A stretch of 17,500 nt of DNA from assembly GCA_015478945.1 (NCBI GenBank), contig JABUQX010065478.1, positions 25,001 to 42,500 on the forward strand. Direction: 5' to 3'. Position 1 is the first letter of the stretch; every line of letters begins with the position of its first letter. The stretch is from Trachelipus rathkii. Its lineage: Eukaryota; Arthropoda; Malacostraca; Isopoda; Trachelipodidae. The notes beneath the pieces are model-generated. The model was given only the letters and a program-made list of their open reading frames with translations, searched no databases and was not told the DNA's origin. Positions 1 to 7,869 of the stretch are shown here, piece by piece. A program made the position numbers and the translations under genes.

Positions 1-116
1 TTTCTTGGAATAGAAAACTAAATAGACATAAGAAAATTTAAGAAACAGAAAATAAACCATTTGGAAGGTTTTAGATTTACGATTTTACAACTCCTACAAT
101 TAAAATAAAATTTCAT
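1..116 (-). other. sequence just after the pol stop codon
   Basis: AT-rich DNA following the TGA at 117-119 on the minus strand. An ATG (114-116) directly follows the TGA in the same frame and stays open for 32 codons to a TAG at 18-20, including a CRSC tetrapeptide. I see no integrase motif, polypurine tract or LTR start here. It may be retrotransposon 3' untranslated DNA, or a spacer before another frame outside the window. Confidence 0.4.
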
Positions 117-1388
117 TCACTTTTCTGATGGAGTACCATTGGTTGGTAAAAGAAAATTATAATGCACACCGCTCAGGCATTCCAAACTGCACACCTCATC
201 TTTGAATTGATCTCCATAGATAAGAGGTTTATTAGTGTTGTAGTATACCTGAACAGAGGTCTTAAATAGCTCTGTGAAAGCAGTTATAACCTCAGGAATT
301 GGCAATTGTCCTGGAATTGATAATAATCTGAGTCTTTTTTGCATTTGTCTCCCCTGCAACCGATATTTGTGAGGATGCTTCATTATTTCCTCTATTATGG
401 AAACACGAAGCTCAAGATGACGGTCAGGGGTTGCATATAGAAAAATAGAAAAACACTTATAAAGAGAGTCGCCCCCTCCTGGAACTTCAAGAGGGAAGAA
501 TCCCTCAGGAATAACATCTATTGACCGGTTTTCCGATGGAGAATCAGAATCCTCCTGGACTGGAGAACGAGAAAGAGCATCAGCAACTACATTTTTATTT
601 CCGGAGATATGACGAATCTCAAAATCATATTCGTATAACTCCTCCATGGTTCTAGCCAGCCTACCATCAATTAAACTCATGTTTTGTAGGTAAATTAAAG
701 GCATGTGATCCGTGTAGATCACAAATTTGATACCACAGAGGAAAGGTCTGAGTGATTTCACTGCCCAGCGCAAGGCAGTTAGCTCCTTATCGATTACTCC
801 ATAATTCTTTTGAGCCCCATTAAATGTCATGGATATGAAAGCAATGGGTTTACGTTCGCCGGCTTGTATTTGAGACAAACATGCCCCAGCACCTAGATTA
901 GATGCATCAACGTGGAGTTCCATTGGGGATACATCAGGACTATAATCTGGAAATCCTAATATGCGAGGATTTACTAAAGCTGCTTTTAATTCCTCGAAGG
1001 CGGTTTGACATTCAGGAGTCCAATGTATAGTTTTGCCACCCGTTTGACAGGACAGGGGCTTACTAATCTGCGAACAATTTGGAATATGTCGCCTATAGAA
1101 ATTAATCATCCCCAAAAATTGACGGAGATGCTTAACTGTGGTTGGTATTGGGAATTCTAAAGCTCCCTTCACGTTTTTCTGGAGAGGCAAAATCCCTTTT
1201 TTGGAGATATGATGGCCCAAGAATTCCACTTCTGTACGACAAAGATTTGTCTTACTGGGTTTTAATTTATACCCATTCCTCTCTAGGGCTGAAAGGACTT
1301 GATCCAAAGTGGCTAAATGATCTTCAACATCTTTACTTAAAATAATGATATCATCACCTTGGACCATGGTAATTCTTTTAAAGCGCAC
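117..1388 (-). CDS. pol 3' part: RT end, RNase H and OTU-like domain
   Basis: This 423-codon frame continues pol after a break at the RT active site. The real coding start is near 1355; the ATG at 1388 is only the first in frame. Residues 12-13 are the two Asp of the RT YxDD box, but no Tyr-x precedes them. RT connection follows (FLGHHISKKGI, FLGMINFYRRHIP). RNase H occupies about 155-235 with Asp161 (VDAS), Glu202 (DKEL) and Asp227 (YTDH) in place, and the polypeptide passes through ADALSR at 269-274. Residues about 295-415 resemble an OTU cysteine-protease domain: VPGGGDSLYKCFS near the start, DRHLELR in the middle and a terminal HYN. Aligned to the usual GDGNCLF, the catalytic Cys is Ser308. 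Integrase, normally next in Ty3/gypsy, is absent; the frame ends at a TGA after the OTU-like region. Domain calls for RT and RNase H are firm, OTU is by motif pattern. Confidence 0.88.
   Translation of the reverse strand: MRFKRITMVQGDDIIILSKDVEDHLATLDQVLSALERNGYKLKPSKTNLCRTEVEFLGHHISKKGILPLQKNVKGALEFPIPTTVKHLRQFLGMINFYRRHIPNCSQISKPLSCQTGGKTIHWTPECQTAFEELKAALVNPRILGFPDYSPDVSPMELHVDASNLGAGACLSQIQAGERKPIAFISMTFNGAQKNYGVIDKELTALRWAVKSLRPFLCGIKFVIYTDHMPLIYLQNMSLIDGRLARTMEELYEYDFEIRHISGNKNVVADALSRSPVQEDSDSPSENRSIDVIPEGFFPLEVPGGGDSLYKCFSIFLYATPDRHLELRVSIIEEIMKHPHKYRLQGRQMQKRLRLLSIPGQLPIPEVITAFTELFKTSVQVYYNTNKPLIYGDQFKDEVCSLECLSGVHYNFLLPTNGTPSEK
144..521 (-). other. OTU-like domain at the C-terminus of pol
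   Basis: Residues about 290-415 of the 117-1388 frame. The layout matches the OTU family: a proline-glycine loop at the nucleophile site, L-Y-K-x-F-S helix (LFRALS in the family), a basic leucine-rich DRHLELR helix, a beta-strand stretch ending VQVYY, and the final GVHYNFLL carrying the family's active-site His. In the family, OTU proteins cleave ubiquitin chains or viral polyproteins using Cys and His. Here the Cys position reads Ser, so activity is doubtful; this may be decay, a sequencing change, or an inactive binding domain. Confidence 0.7.
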
Positions 1389-3052
1389 ATCATGCCACGT
1401 TGAAATGTGGCCGGCCCATTTTTGACTCCAAAAGGCATTTTTAGATATTCATATTGAGCGAACGGCGTGGAAAAAGCCGTTTTCTCAATACTATCCTCTT
1501 CCATGGCTACTTGATAATAACCTTGAACCAAGTCTATGGTGGAGAAATAATTATTGCCGTACATGTTGTAGATCATATCGATCAAATTCGGCAACGGGAA
1601 TGAATCGGTCTTTGTGACATCGTTGAGCTTCCGATAATCAATACAGAGACGCAATTTCCCGTCCGGTTTCCTGACTGGAACTACAGGAGCCGAATACGGA
1701 GATTTACTGGGACGAATAATTTCTTGTTGTAACAACTCTTGACACTGTTGTTCGATTTCTTGAGCCAAGGGCCCTTGAAATCGTCGAACTGGAAGTCTTA
1801 CTGGCCGTTGGTTTTCCACCTCAATGGAGTGAGTTATATTGGTAGCCACACCCACATCGTGGTCACCAAAACTCAATGCTGCTTGATGTTTCAGCAATAC
1901 ATCAATAAGACTTTGTTTCTCTGAGTCGACTATGGGTATGTCCGAAAAACGAAAAGCTTCTTTTATTTTAGTGGGGGTCCACAACTCACTGTTACGAATT
2001 TCATCATCGGCCATAGGATTGACACCACAAGCCCTAATTTGGGAATTTTCCTCCTCAGTAAGGGGTGTGAATTTCCCTAATACTGTGTTTTTTCTAAGAT
2101 ATTTTGTATTTTCGGAAGTATTCATAACAGCAATTTGATTAGAAGAAGCTAGGTCAATGACTCCAGATATTGGGATAAGGTTCTTTTCCGCGCTTCCCTG
2201 GAAACCTACCAAGGACAATGGATCATCCGATATTCCCTTGACAGTTACCATTTTACAAGAAAAAGGAGGTAAACTAATGGAGTTAACATTGATACAGTTA
2301 TAAAAAGGTAAAGAAAGACTTTCATCTTTAGTCACAACTTCAATCTCATCATCTGATCTATGTATCAGTTCTCGGGTGGTCAGGTCAGGAAGTAGGTTAT
2401 TGTCCTTTAAGGCGGCAGCTCCTAAAACCATCCCTTCGGACATGGTTTCAGCAGGCATTACGAGAAATATAATAGGTTTCGTCATGAAATTACTACCATA
2501 GAAAAACAATGGGACTTCTAGATAACATTCTATGGGAACATTGTGGTCTTGGATTAGACCACTAATGGACTTTATCCCTATTTTGGCAGATGGCCGCAAA
2601 GGGACATCCTTCAAATATTGATCAACCAACTCCTTGTTGATCAAGCTTACACTGGCCCCGTTATCCACCATACAGGCACAAAATCCTGAGCTATGGGAAC
2701 TAAAAGCAACGGAAACTATCAATGGATCTGTGGAATATTGGAAATCTACCTGTACGGTACGTAACCGATTGTCTAATACGGGTACCTTTTCAGCCTGCAA
2801 CGTTGGACTTGGTATCTTTGATGTTTCTTGAAGAATGTCCAATGGTAGCTCCGATTCCTTCTCCATATGTGGAACTTCTAAAAATGTCGTATCAGGAACT
2901 GCCTCCAATTTCTCTGAATTTGCAGCCGAGTCTATTACATGTGGTTTCTCCACGGGTTGACTCAATACCGTGGAGACTGGTAGTTTCCCGACTGTGTAGA
3001 ACCATAGTCTTCCATACCTATACAATGACCTTCGTAATGTGATTTTTGACAA
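1337..3052 (-). CDS. pol 5' part: retropepsin-like protease and reverse transcriptase
   Basis: Pol frame entered from gag by a -1 shift at 2983-2989; codons above that point are the untranslated overlap. Residues about 98-215 are an aspartic protease region: CMVDNGASVSLI at 127-138 matches the DTGAS active-site loop but has Asn where Thr or Ser is usual, and MVLGAAAL (208-215) fits the conserved late Gly segment. A linker follows. RT runs from about residue 380: EIIRPSKSPYSAPVVPVRKPDG, LRLCIDYRKLN, STIDLVQGYYQV with catalytic Asp507, and MPFGVKNGPATFQ. The frame dies at 571 residues just as the YxDD box should begin; the downstream half continues in the next frame (117-1388). A small deletion there is the simplest reading, making this RT non-functional. 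Confidence 0.88.
   Translation of the reverse strand: MSKITLRRSLYRYGRLWFYTVGKLPVSTVLSQPVEKPHVIDSAANSEKLEAVPDTTFLEVPHMEKESELPLDILQETSKIPSPTLQAEKVPVLDNRLRTVQVDFQYSTDPLIVSVAFSSHSSGFCACMVDNGASVSLINKELVDQYLKDVPLRPSAKIGIKSISGLIQDHNVPIECYLEVPLFFYGSNFMTKPIIFLVMPAETMSEGMVLGAAALKDNNLLPDLTTRELIHRSDDEIEVVTKDESLSLPFYNCINVNSISLPPFSCKMVTVKGISDDPLSLVGFQGSAEKNLIPISGVIDLASSNQIAVMNTSENTKYLRKNTVLGKFTPLTEEENSQIRACGVNPMADDEIRNSELWTPTKIKEAFRFSDIPIVDSEKQSLIDVLLKHQAALSFGDHDVGVATNITHSIEVENQRPVRLPVRRFQGPLAQEIEQQCQELLQQEIIRPSKSPYSAPVVPVRKPDGKLRLCIDYRKLNDVTKTDSFPLPNLIDMIYNMYGNNYFSTIDLVQGYYQVAMEEDSIEKTAFSTPFAQYEYLKMPFGVKNGPATFQRGMMCALKELPWSKVMISLF
1345..1360 (-). other. inactivating frame break at the RT YxDD box
   Basis: The upstream RT frame runs into a stop at 1337-1339, while the two Asp codons (1350-1355) are in the next frame. 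The Tyr-x that should precede them is found in neither frame. A short deletion with frame shift explains both facts. I see no slippery heptamer or stem here, so this is damage, not programmed shifting. Confidence 0.75.
2926..2989 (-). promoter_or_regulatory. gag-pol -1 ribosomal frameshift signal
   Basis: Minus-strand heptamer GGGAAAC lies at 2983-2989, phased G GGA AAC in the gag zinc-knuckle frame, as a -1 slip requires; slipping enters the protease frame exactly. A 6-nt spacer (2977-2982) is followed by a perfect 9-bp stem: TCTCCACGG (2968-2976) with CCGTGGAGA (2947-2955), loop 12 nt (2956-2967). The loop bases GAGTC (2959-2963) can pair with GACTC at 2928-2932, extendable by two G-U pairs, giving an H-type pseudoknot with a 14-nt third loop. 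The gag stop TGA (2962-2964) falls inside the loop. GGGAAAC with a pseudoknot is the known arrangement of several retroviral gag-pro junctions. All pieces are directly visible; function is inferred. Confidence 0.85.
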
Positions 3053-3418
3053 CCTTCACAGGGGTCTAAATATTGATGAGGAAGAAGTGCACAGTCACCA
3101 TCCCGATGAGACGGGGTCGTTTTATGTTTCTGTGCATTATTTCTGTGATTGACCCTTTTCACTTTCACATTACTATTGAGATATACTCTAGGTGATCGAG
3201 GGTGGTGAGTGTTTGGTTTTTTTCCATTATTCTTTGTTTTAGGAGGTGTCTTATTTGGACACTTAATCCCTGGATGCGGACCTTTACAAAATGGGCAATT
3301 GACTTTGCGGGTGTTTGGGGAATATGACGACGCACCTTTATAGGAGCGGCATTCAAACCTTCGATGACCCTTCTTTTTACAGTAGCTACAAATACCAAGG
3401 TATTTGTAGCATTCAGCG
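2962..3418 (-). CDS. gag 3' part: nucleocapsid zinc knuckles, shifted frame
   Basis: After a frame break at 3416-3419 the gag reading continues in this frame down to a TGA at 2962-2964. It holds the end of knuckle 1, knuckle 2 (CSYC...H...C, CX2CX4HX4C), knuckle 3 (CPFCKGPHPGIKC, CX2CX3HX4C) and a fourth (CEGCQKSHYEGHC, again CX2CX3HX4C). Such fingers bind genomic RNA in nucleocapsid. The stretch between knuckles 3 and 4 is basic and rich in Asn, His and Lys. The frame overlaps pol by about 90 nt and contains the slippery heptamer in the correct phase, which confirms that it, rather than the 3165 end, is the true end of gag. Confidence 0.8.
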
Positions 3419-5144
3419 CCATTCTGTGTCCGACTTTCTCACAGTATTCACATATTAAACTTCTCTTATCCTCATTTGTGGGTCGAGAAGCTTCCTTGTG
3501 ATAACCGTGGGTACGAGCTTGGAAACGATCGTAATTCGGCGGCGGACTTCGGCGATTGTCACGGTAATATCGACTACCGGACGGCTTTTTTGTGGGAGTA
3601 TGGTTGGAATTATCAGGGAGATGTGTATTCTTTTGGTTCACCTCTTTTTGACGAGGTTTGCCTTGTTTCTGGTGCATCTTATCGGTCCAATTCGGATACA
3701 CCGTATCTATTTGAATGATCGAGTCGATCGTCTCATTTAAATCTACCTTTTCTGTGTCGGTAGCTTTATAGTGAGCCTTATCTTTTATTACATGTTCAGG
3801 GGTAGTTTGAGAAAAGGAATGTGGAGAAGAATTATTATCATCCAACGAATCAGCAAAGCTGACTATGTCTTCCCATGGAAGTCTGCGAACACCATTTAAC
3901 TCTTGCATTTTTATAAATTGGCGTACGATCTGTTCAATAGAAGGAGATAGACTGTATAGAAAGGCTGAGCGCAAAGACTCATGCTCACGCATATCCAACC
4001 CTTTAAAGGCTCTACGAGCTAACTGTTCAAGCCGGAGTGCAAACATACGGATGGACTCTCCACGATGTCTACGAGCTGAATGATACCTTTGAAGTTGGTA
4101 TTCATCTTTACGTTTCTCCTCATCATGATACCAACGGATTAACGTATCACGAACTGAGAAATAGTTTCGATCATCCTTTGTTAAGATCTTATATAATTTT
4201 AGGAACTTACCCTCCAATTTTTGTCCTAAGAATCTTAACCATTGTTGTGGTGCATTTGGATAATGCAAACCACAATAAGCTTCGAAATCACCCAAATAAA
4301 CCAAGAGGTCTTGATCGGCCTCATATTTGTATTTTCCTGGGTCAACTACTTTCAATCGTTGACTGTTCTTGAGCAATTGAGACATCATGACAATTGCTTC
4401 AGTGAGCATATCCAGGTGTTGTCTTATCTGTTGACCAGTATACAAAGGAAGATCTGAGGAGTTTGATCCTTGAAACGTGTTATAACCCTGGGACTGTGGT
4501 TGTAACAAGGGTCGACTCTGAGCTTGTTGAAAACCACTTTGATAAGTGTTCAGTTTTGGTTGAGATTGAGCTAAGTTATGTGGTATATCAGAATTTCTTT
4601 GCTGCTTAGACTGATATCCCACTCCTACATTGGGTTTCATCAATGGGACCTCCATTTTTGAGTGGAGTCCATTTGCTTTATACTCTAAGTTTCTTTGAGG
4701 TTTATGGTTAAATTGGTCTTCTTGGACGAGACCAGGATATTTATGAGAAGAACCTGGAAGTGGTTCTCTAGTTTTATTTATTCGTTTATGTTCTCCATGA
4801 CGAACATCAGGCTGCGACAGAGACTTTCCCACCAATTTTGGGGATGTATTTAAGACTTTTGAATCTGACTCTATAGGAGACATATGCTTTTCTATGGCTT
4901 CTTTATCTCTTAACAACTTGGAATGAAGACCTTTTAACACAACTGGTGACAACAATTTATCAGAGGTAAAGAGATCTGGAGGCAACATCTCCTGTTCTTT
5001 TCCATCAGCAGCAAAACCCTCTGCACCCATACAAGGGGCTTTTTCAATTGGTTCCTGGACCTCCGTATCTGAATTGGAATGTTCAGATATGTCAGTCTCA
5101 GAAGGTGTTTTAGGCCGTTTATCTTGTGTTGGGGAATGAAACAT
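3165..5144 (-). CDS. gag: matrix-like linker, capsid and first zinc knuckle
   Basis: A 659-codon frame starting at ATG 5142-5144, about 180 nt after the primer binding site. Residues 1-230 are polar and low in predicted structure, rich in Ser, Gln and Asn. Residues about 265-435 are capsid-like: helical, with PQQWLRFLGQKLEGKFLKLY and VRDTLIRWYHDEEKR, matching the general Ty3/gypsy Gag pattern. A basic Asn/Pro-rich linker leads to CEYCEKVGH at 565, the first part of a CCHC knuckle. The final Cys is lost from this frame because of an extra GC (3416-3419); the remaining residues down to the TGA at 3165-3167 are out of frame. Capsid would form the particle that packages element RNA. The role is inferred from position and composition. 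Confidence 0.85.
   Translation of the reverse strand: MFHSPTQDKRPKTPSETDISEHSNSDTEVQEPIEKAPCMGAEGFAADGKEQEMLPPDLFTSDKLLSPVVLKGLHSKLLRDKEAIEKHMSPIESDSKVLNTSPKLVGKSLSQPDVRHGEHKRINKTREPLPGSSHKYPGLVQEDQFNHKPQRNLEYKANGLHSKMEVPLMKPNVGVGYQSKQQRNSDIPHNLAQSQPKLNTYQSGFQQAQSRPLLQPQSQGYNTFQGSNSSDLPLYTGQQIRQHLDMLTEAIVMMSQLLKNSQRLKVVDPGKYKYEADQDLLVYLGDFEAYCGLHYPNAPQQWLRFLGQKLEGKFLKLYKILTKDDRNYFSVRDTLIRWYHDEEKRKDEYQLQRYHSARRHRGESIRMFALRLEQLARRAFKGLDMREHESLRSAFLYSLSPSIEQIVRQFIKMQELNGVRRLPWEDIVSFADSLDDNNSSPHSFSQTTPEHVIKDKAHYKATDTEKVDLNETIDSIIQIDTVYPNWTDKMHQKQGKPRQKEVNQKNTHLPDNSNHTPTKKPSGSRYYRDNRRSPPPNYDRFQARTHGYHKEASRPTNEDKRSLICEYCEKVGHRMALNATNTLVFVATVKRRVIEGLNAAPIKVRRHIPQTPAKSIAHFVKVRIQGLSVQIRHLLKQRIMEKNQTLTTLDHLEYISIVM
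3416..3419 (-). other. 2-bp duplication breaking gag in zinc knuckle 1
   Basis: The minus strand has GCGC where one GC would keep knuckle 1 in the CX2CX4HX4C pattern and run on into knuckles 2 to 4. With the extra GC, gag shifts frame after the knuckle His. No slippery heptamer is present here, so a mutational (or sequencing) insertion is the best reading. Confidence 0.7.
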
Positions 5145-5326
5145 GTTAATGAATATTTTTTGTTAACAGAACAACCAAGAATAACTTGTAACTAACGAAA
5201 AATGGAATCTGAACAGATTCAAGCGAAACTCGATAAGAATATGACACGAATAAGTATAAGAGAAAGCTAAGATAGCGTTGTGACAACGTCAATCGTAGGC
5301 GCGGCTCTCCGAACAAAGGAACTCAG
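5145..5326 (-). other. retrotransposon leader between primer site and gag
   Basis: About 180 nt of untranslated leader. It contains a short perfect hairpin, CGTTG-TGA-CAACG (5276-5288), the position where retroelements often carry packaging or dimerisation structures. No start codon context stronger than that at 5144 is seen. Function is inferred only from position. Confidence 0.5.
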
Positions 5327-5344
5327 GTCCCTGTTCGGGCGCCA
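5327..5344 (-). promoter_or_regulatory. primer binding site, tRNA-Lys type
   Basis: The minus strand reads TGGCGCCCGAACAGGGAC, 18 nt identical to the well-known site complementary to the 3' end of tRNA-Lys (the lentiviral and MMTV type). It lies just inside the presumed 5' LTR and upstream of gag, as expected for priming minus-strand DNA synthesis. Confidence 0.93.
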
Positions 5345-5834
5345 AATAAATTTAACGTGTCTATGTAACGGGAAGTGACGGGGATAAATCCACGCAACTT
5401 CCCGAACGTTAGTAAAGAAAAGAGAAATAAGAGAAAAATACTAGAACTTGAAATATGAGGTATAATAAGTAACAAATACCTTTAGTCGTCTTTCAAAGCG
5501 TCAGCAGATTCTTCAGAAAGCTTGAGAATACGTCGTTTGAAACCAGGAAAAAGGTACATCCGGATAGGAGAGTGAAGTATAGGTATGCCTAGCAGTAGGG
5601 TAACTTCACAGGACCCGAGGTTTTGCACGGACAGCAGCAAAGCCTTGAGAATGATGTTGACATCTATGACGCACTTTTATGATTTAAGACTACAGACGAC
5701 TCTTTACTAAAGATGACTTATGAAGATTAAGAATAACAAAATTATATTATAAAGAAATAAAAGAATTAAATGGAAGGTGAAAGAAAAGAGGTTGTACCGA
5801 ACAAGCTTTACTAAATTTAACTTCTAATATTAAG

Positions 5835-6068
5835 GTATCCTGGACACGGATACAAAGTGGGTTATAATCCACAAGTATAAATCCCTTAAGGATTTCAGTA
5901 CATAGTAATATAATAAATTAATAAATTTAGAACGGACCTTGACAATGGTCACAATATATAGGATTAATTCAGAGATCAATAATATAAAGTATACTAATTA
6001 AATAACATGTGAGGACCTGGACAATGGTCACGAGAAAAAACTATAATTAAACAGAGGTAGATTCCTCT
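5835..6068. repeat. cluster of six short hairpins and a 19-bp direct repeat
   Basis: Six small inverted repeats: GTATCC/GGATAC (5835-5853), GTGG/CCAC (5857-5872), AAATCC/GGATTT (5879-5895), GACC/GGTC (5935-5950), GACC/GGTC (6014-6029) and AGAGG/CCTCT (6053-6068), with loops of 5-8 nt. The fourth and fifth belong to two copies of GGACCT(T/G)GACAATGGTCAC at 5934-5952 and 6013-6031. Function unknown; possibly transcription-factor sites or RNA structure in the LTR. Confidence 0.6.
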
Positions 6069-6451
6069 AAAATAATGCAACGGATATCGCGAGAAACCGG
6101 TTCAAGGTTTGGACAAACAAGAATGATTAGACACCAAGCATATATGTGGTGTGTTGGACGTGTTTATACACTCAAAATCAGGTACTTATCTTTGGCAATT
6201 AATCAAGTTGTGCAATAGTCGATCCTTGATCCAATTTTAACCAATGACCAATCTTCTGTGTTATTTTCAGGTACAATAAGATAACTTATGAACTCTTCAA
6301 TGGCGGTGATCACAACTGAAGAACTCAAGATTTGAACAAGGTAAGTAGTAATCAGATGTAGATTCGTAAATAGGATTTCTTTATTAATTGTAGTGACGAG
6401 ATTTCTAAAGACTCTTCTACAAAGCAAGTCAAAGTAGTGCAAGATGACCAA

Positions 6452-6539
6452 CCCAATACTGGAACAGCCAGTCTTATGACCCGGTACTGGAACGGTTTTA
6501 CTCCCAATATTGGCTTCAAGTTTTAGGTCCCAATATTGG
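6452..6539. repeat. four copies of an 11-bp palindromic motif
   Basis: CCCAATACTGG (6452), CCCGGTACTGG (6480), CCCAATATTGG (6503) and CCCAATATTGG (6529), spaced 28, 23 and 26 bp. The core CCAATATTGG is self-complementary. In the minus-strand element this would be near the start of U3, where LTR enhancers sit; an enhancer role is inferred. Confidence 0.6.
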
Positions 6540-6550
6540 CTCCCTAAATA

Positions 6551-7300
6551 ACAAAACGTAAGTTAGTTATTTTATTCTTTATCATTCTTAATGTATTATA
6601 TTAATCTTAGTTTGACACATACCCTGTTTTAATTTAATAAAACTCCAGTGAGGGGAAAGTATCTGGTCATTCAATTCTTACTGCAATAAGTTCTCCGACC
6701 TACAGTGCATGAATCTGCAAAAATGCTTTTTATAATGTTTGGCATGTTTTACGCTTTATGTATTATTTGCTGAGTGCTTTTACTATATTATTTTACTTTA
6801 GTTGATATGATTTTAATATTTAATTTATTCTTCTATGTATTATTTTTAGTAGCATAGTTAAGTTATTATAATTTAAGTATTTTATTCGAATACACACCTT
6901 GAAGAGAAATTCGATGAACTACGTGAAATTCCGACAGAACAACACTTCAGGAAACATCAACCGAAGGTTTATTGAAAACTCATCAAAAGTGTTTGATTTG
7001 AAAATATAATAAATTCTTCCAGGTGAGTTTTATATGAATAAAGAATTTTACTTAAAAGCAACAAATAATTAATAACAAAAGAACAAATTAAGAGAACTCA
7101 TTAGTTTTCTGGAAACAATATATCTATTAGTATGATTCTCATTTAAACAAGTTTGGGAATGTCTACAGAATAAATAATAAATAAGTAATGACACTCATGA
7201 TTATAAAAATATAACTATTATAACTCTGGAATTTGGTTCCAGTTTGTTATGCACTTTCCTAAGAGAGACATATGCACTTTCAAGAAGGACACCTAAAAAC
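6551..7300. other. AT-rich stretch, no gene recognised
   Basis: No domain is recognised here. A short plus-strand stretch (6877-6975, 32 codons ending at TGA) looks mildly coding-like and is less AT-rich than its surroundings, and a consensus-like donor CAGGTGAGT lies at about 7020-7028. Neither is enough to call a gene. Confidence 0.6.
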
Positions 7301-7309
7301 AGTCCCCTT

Positions 7310-7438
<129 letters not shown>

Positions 7439-7460
7439 CAGGGTTCACACTTTCTGGAAA

Positions 7461-7569
7461 GTCAGGGAAGGTCAGGGAAAGTCAGGGAAAAAAAAATTGG
7501 TCAGGGAAAGTCAGGGAAACGTTTTAAAATATGCTGAAAGTCAGGGAAATTCCAAAAAAGTCAGGGAAA
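7461..7569 (+). repeat. subterminal GTCAGGGAAA repeats, left end
   Basis: Seven copies of a decamer GTCAGGGAA(A/G) start at 7461, 7471, 7481, 7500, 7510, 7540 and 7560, directly inside the left inverted repeat. Subterminal repeats of this kind are transposase-binding sites in hAT elements. Confidence 0.85.
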
Positions 7570-7869
7570 TTTTAAAATTTCAAAACATATGAAGAATGAT
7601 CCATGGACCAAGTTGCATATTTTTGATATATTTTTTTTCTTTACTGTATAATTGTGGAATAAGAGATGTATTTGATAAGTGAATGAAAATATTGGGCAAG
7701 GAATGAAATTCCATAAATCTACTTCTATCCTGTTTCTTTCTATTTTTAGTTCACTATTATATCTTTTTCTTTTTAGGTATTTATACTTTTTGAGGTGTTT
7801 TTTTTTAAGGTTTGACGAAGTGATTTTGGATTTTTGTGCAGTTGAAGGTATTTATTATTTATTTATAAA

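Larger units (their letters stand above)
1..6550 (-). mobile_element. Ty3/gypsy-type LTR retrotransposon, left end cut by window
   Basis: The minus strand reads, in order, a putative 5' LTR, a tRNA-Lys primer binding site, leader, gag with zinc knuckles, aspartic protease, RT, RNase H and an OTU-like domain. RT before RNase H, with the motifs IDYRKLN, STIDLVQGYYQV, MPFGVKNGPATFQ and ADALSR, is typical of Ty3/gypsy. Integrase and the 3' LTR are not seen and would lie beyond base 1, so LTR-LTR divergence cannot be judged. The copy carries at least two inactivating frame breaks (about 3416-3419 and about 1350-1358). The right boundary (about 6550) is an estimate: no clean TG...CA terminus or target duplication was found. 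Confidence 0.9.
5345..6550 (-). repeat. putative 5' LTR of the retrotransposon
   Basis: AT-rich DNA between the primer binding site and unrelated sequence, without a coding frame. The inner end is uncertain: the nearest TG starts on the plus strand are 5358 and 5364 (TGTAACGGG, i.e. minus ...GTTACA), leaving a 13-19 nt gap to the primer site, more than usual. The outer end is a guess placed after the CCCAATATTGG repeats. The region holds many small hairpins (5835-6068), a 19-bp near-perfect direct repeat and four palindromic repeats. Only one LTR is in the window, so the ends cannot be confirmed by comparison. Confidence 0.5.

Noticed and set aside
3416..3419. Programmed frameshift in zinc knuckle 1
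   Set aside because: No slippery heptamer or downstream structure; a GC duplication is simpler.
6203..6451. 82-codon minus-strand frame in the LTR region
   Set aside because: No motif, AT-rich, inside probable LTR.
7461..7569. Regular GTCAGGGAAA repeats as a CRISPR-like array
   Set aside because: Units are 10 bp with no spacers and lie within a transposon end; the genome is eukaryotic.
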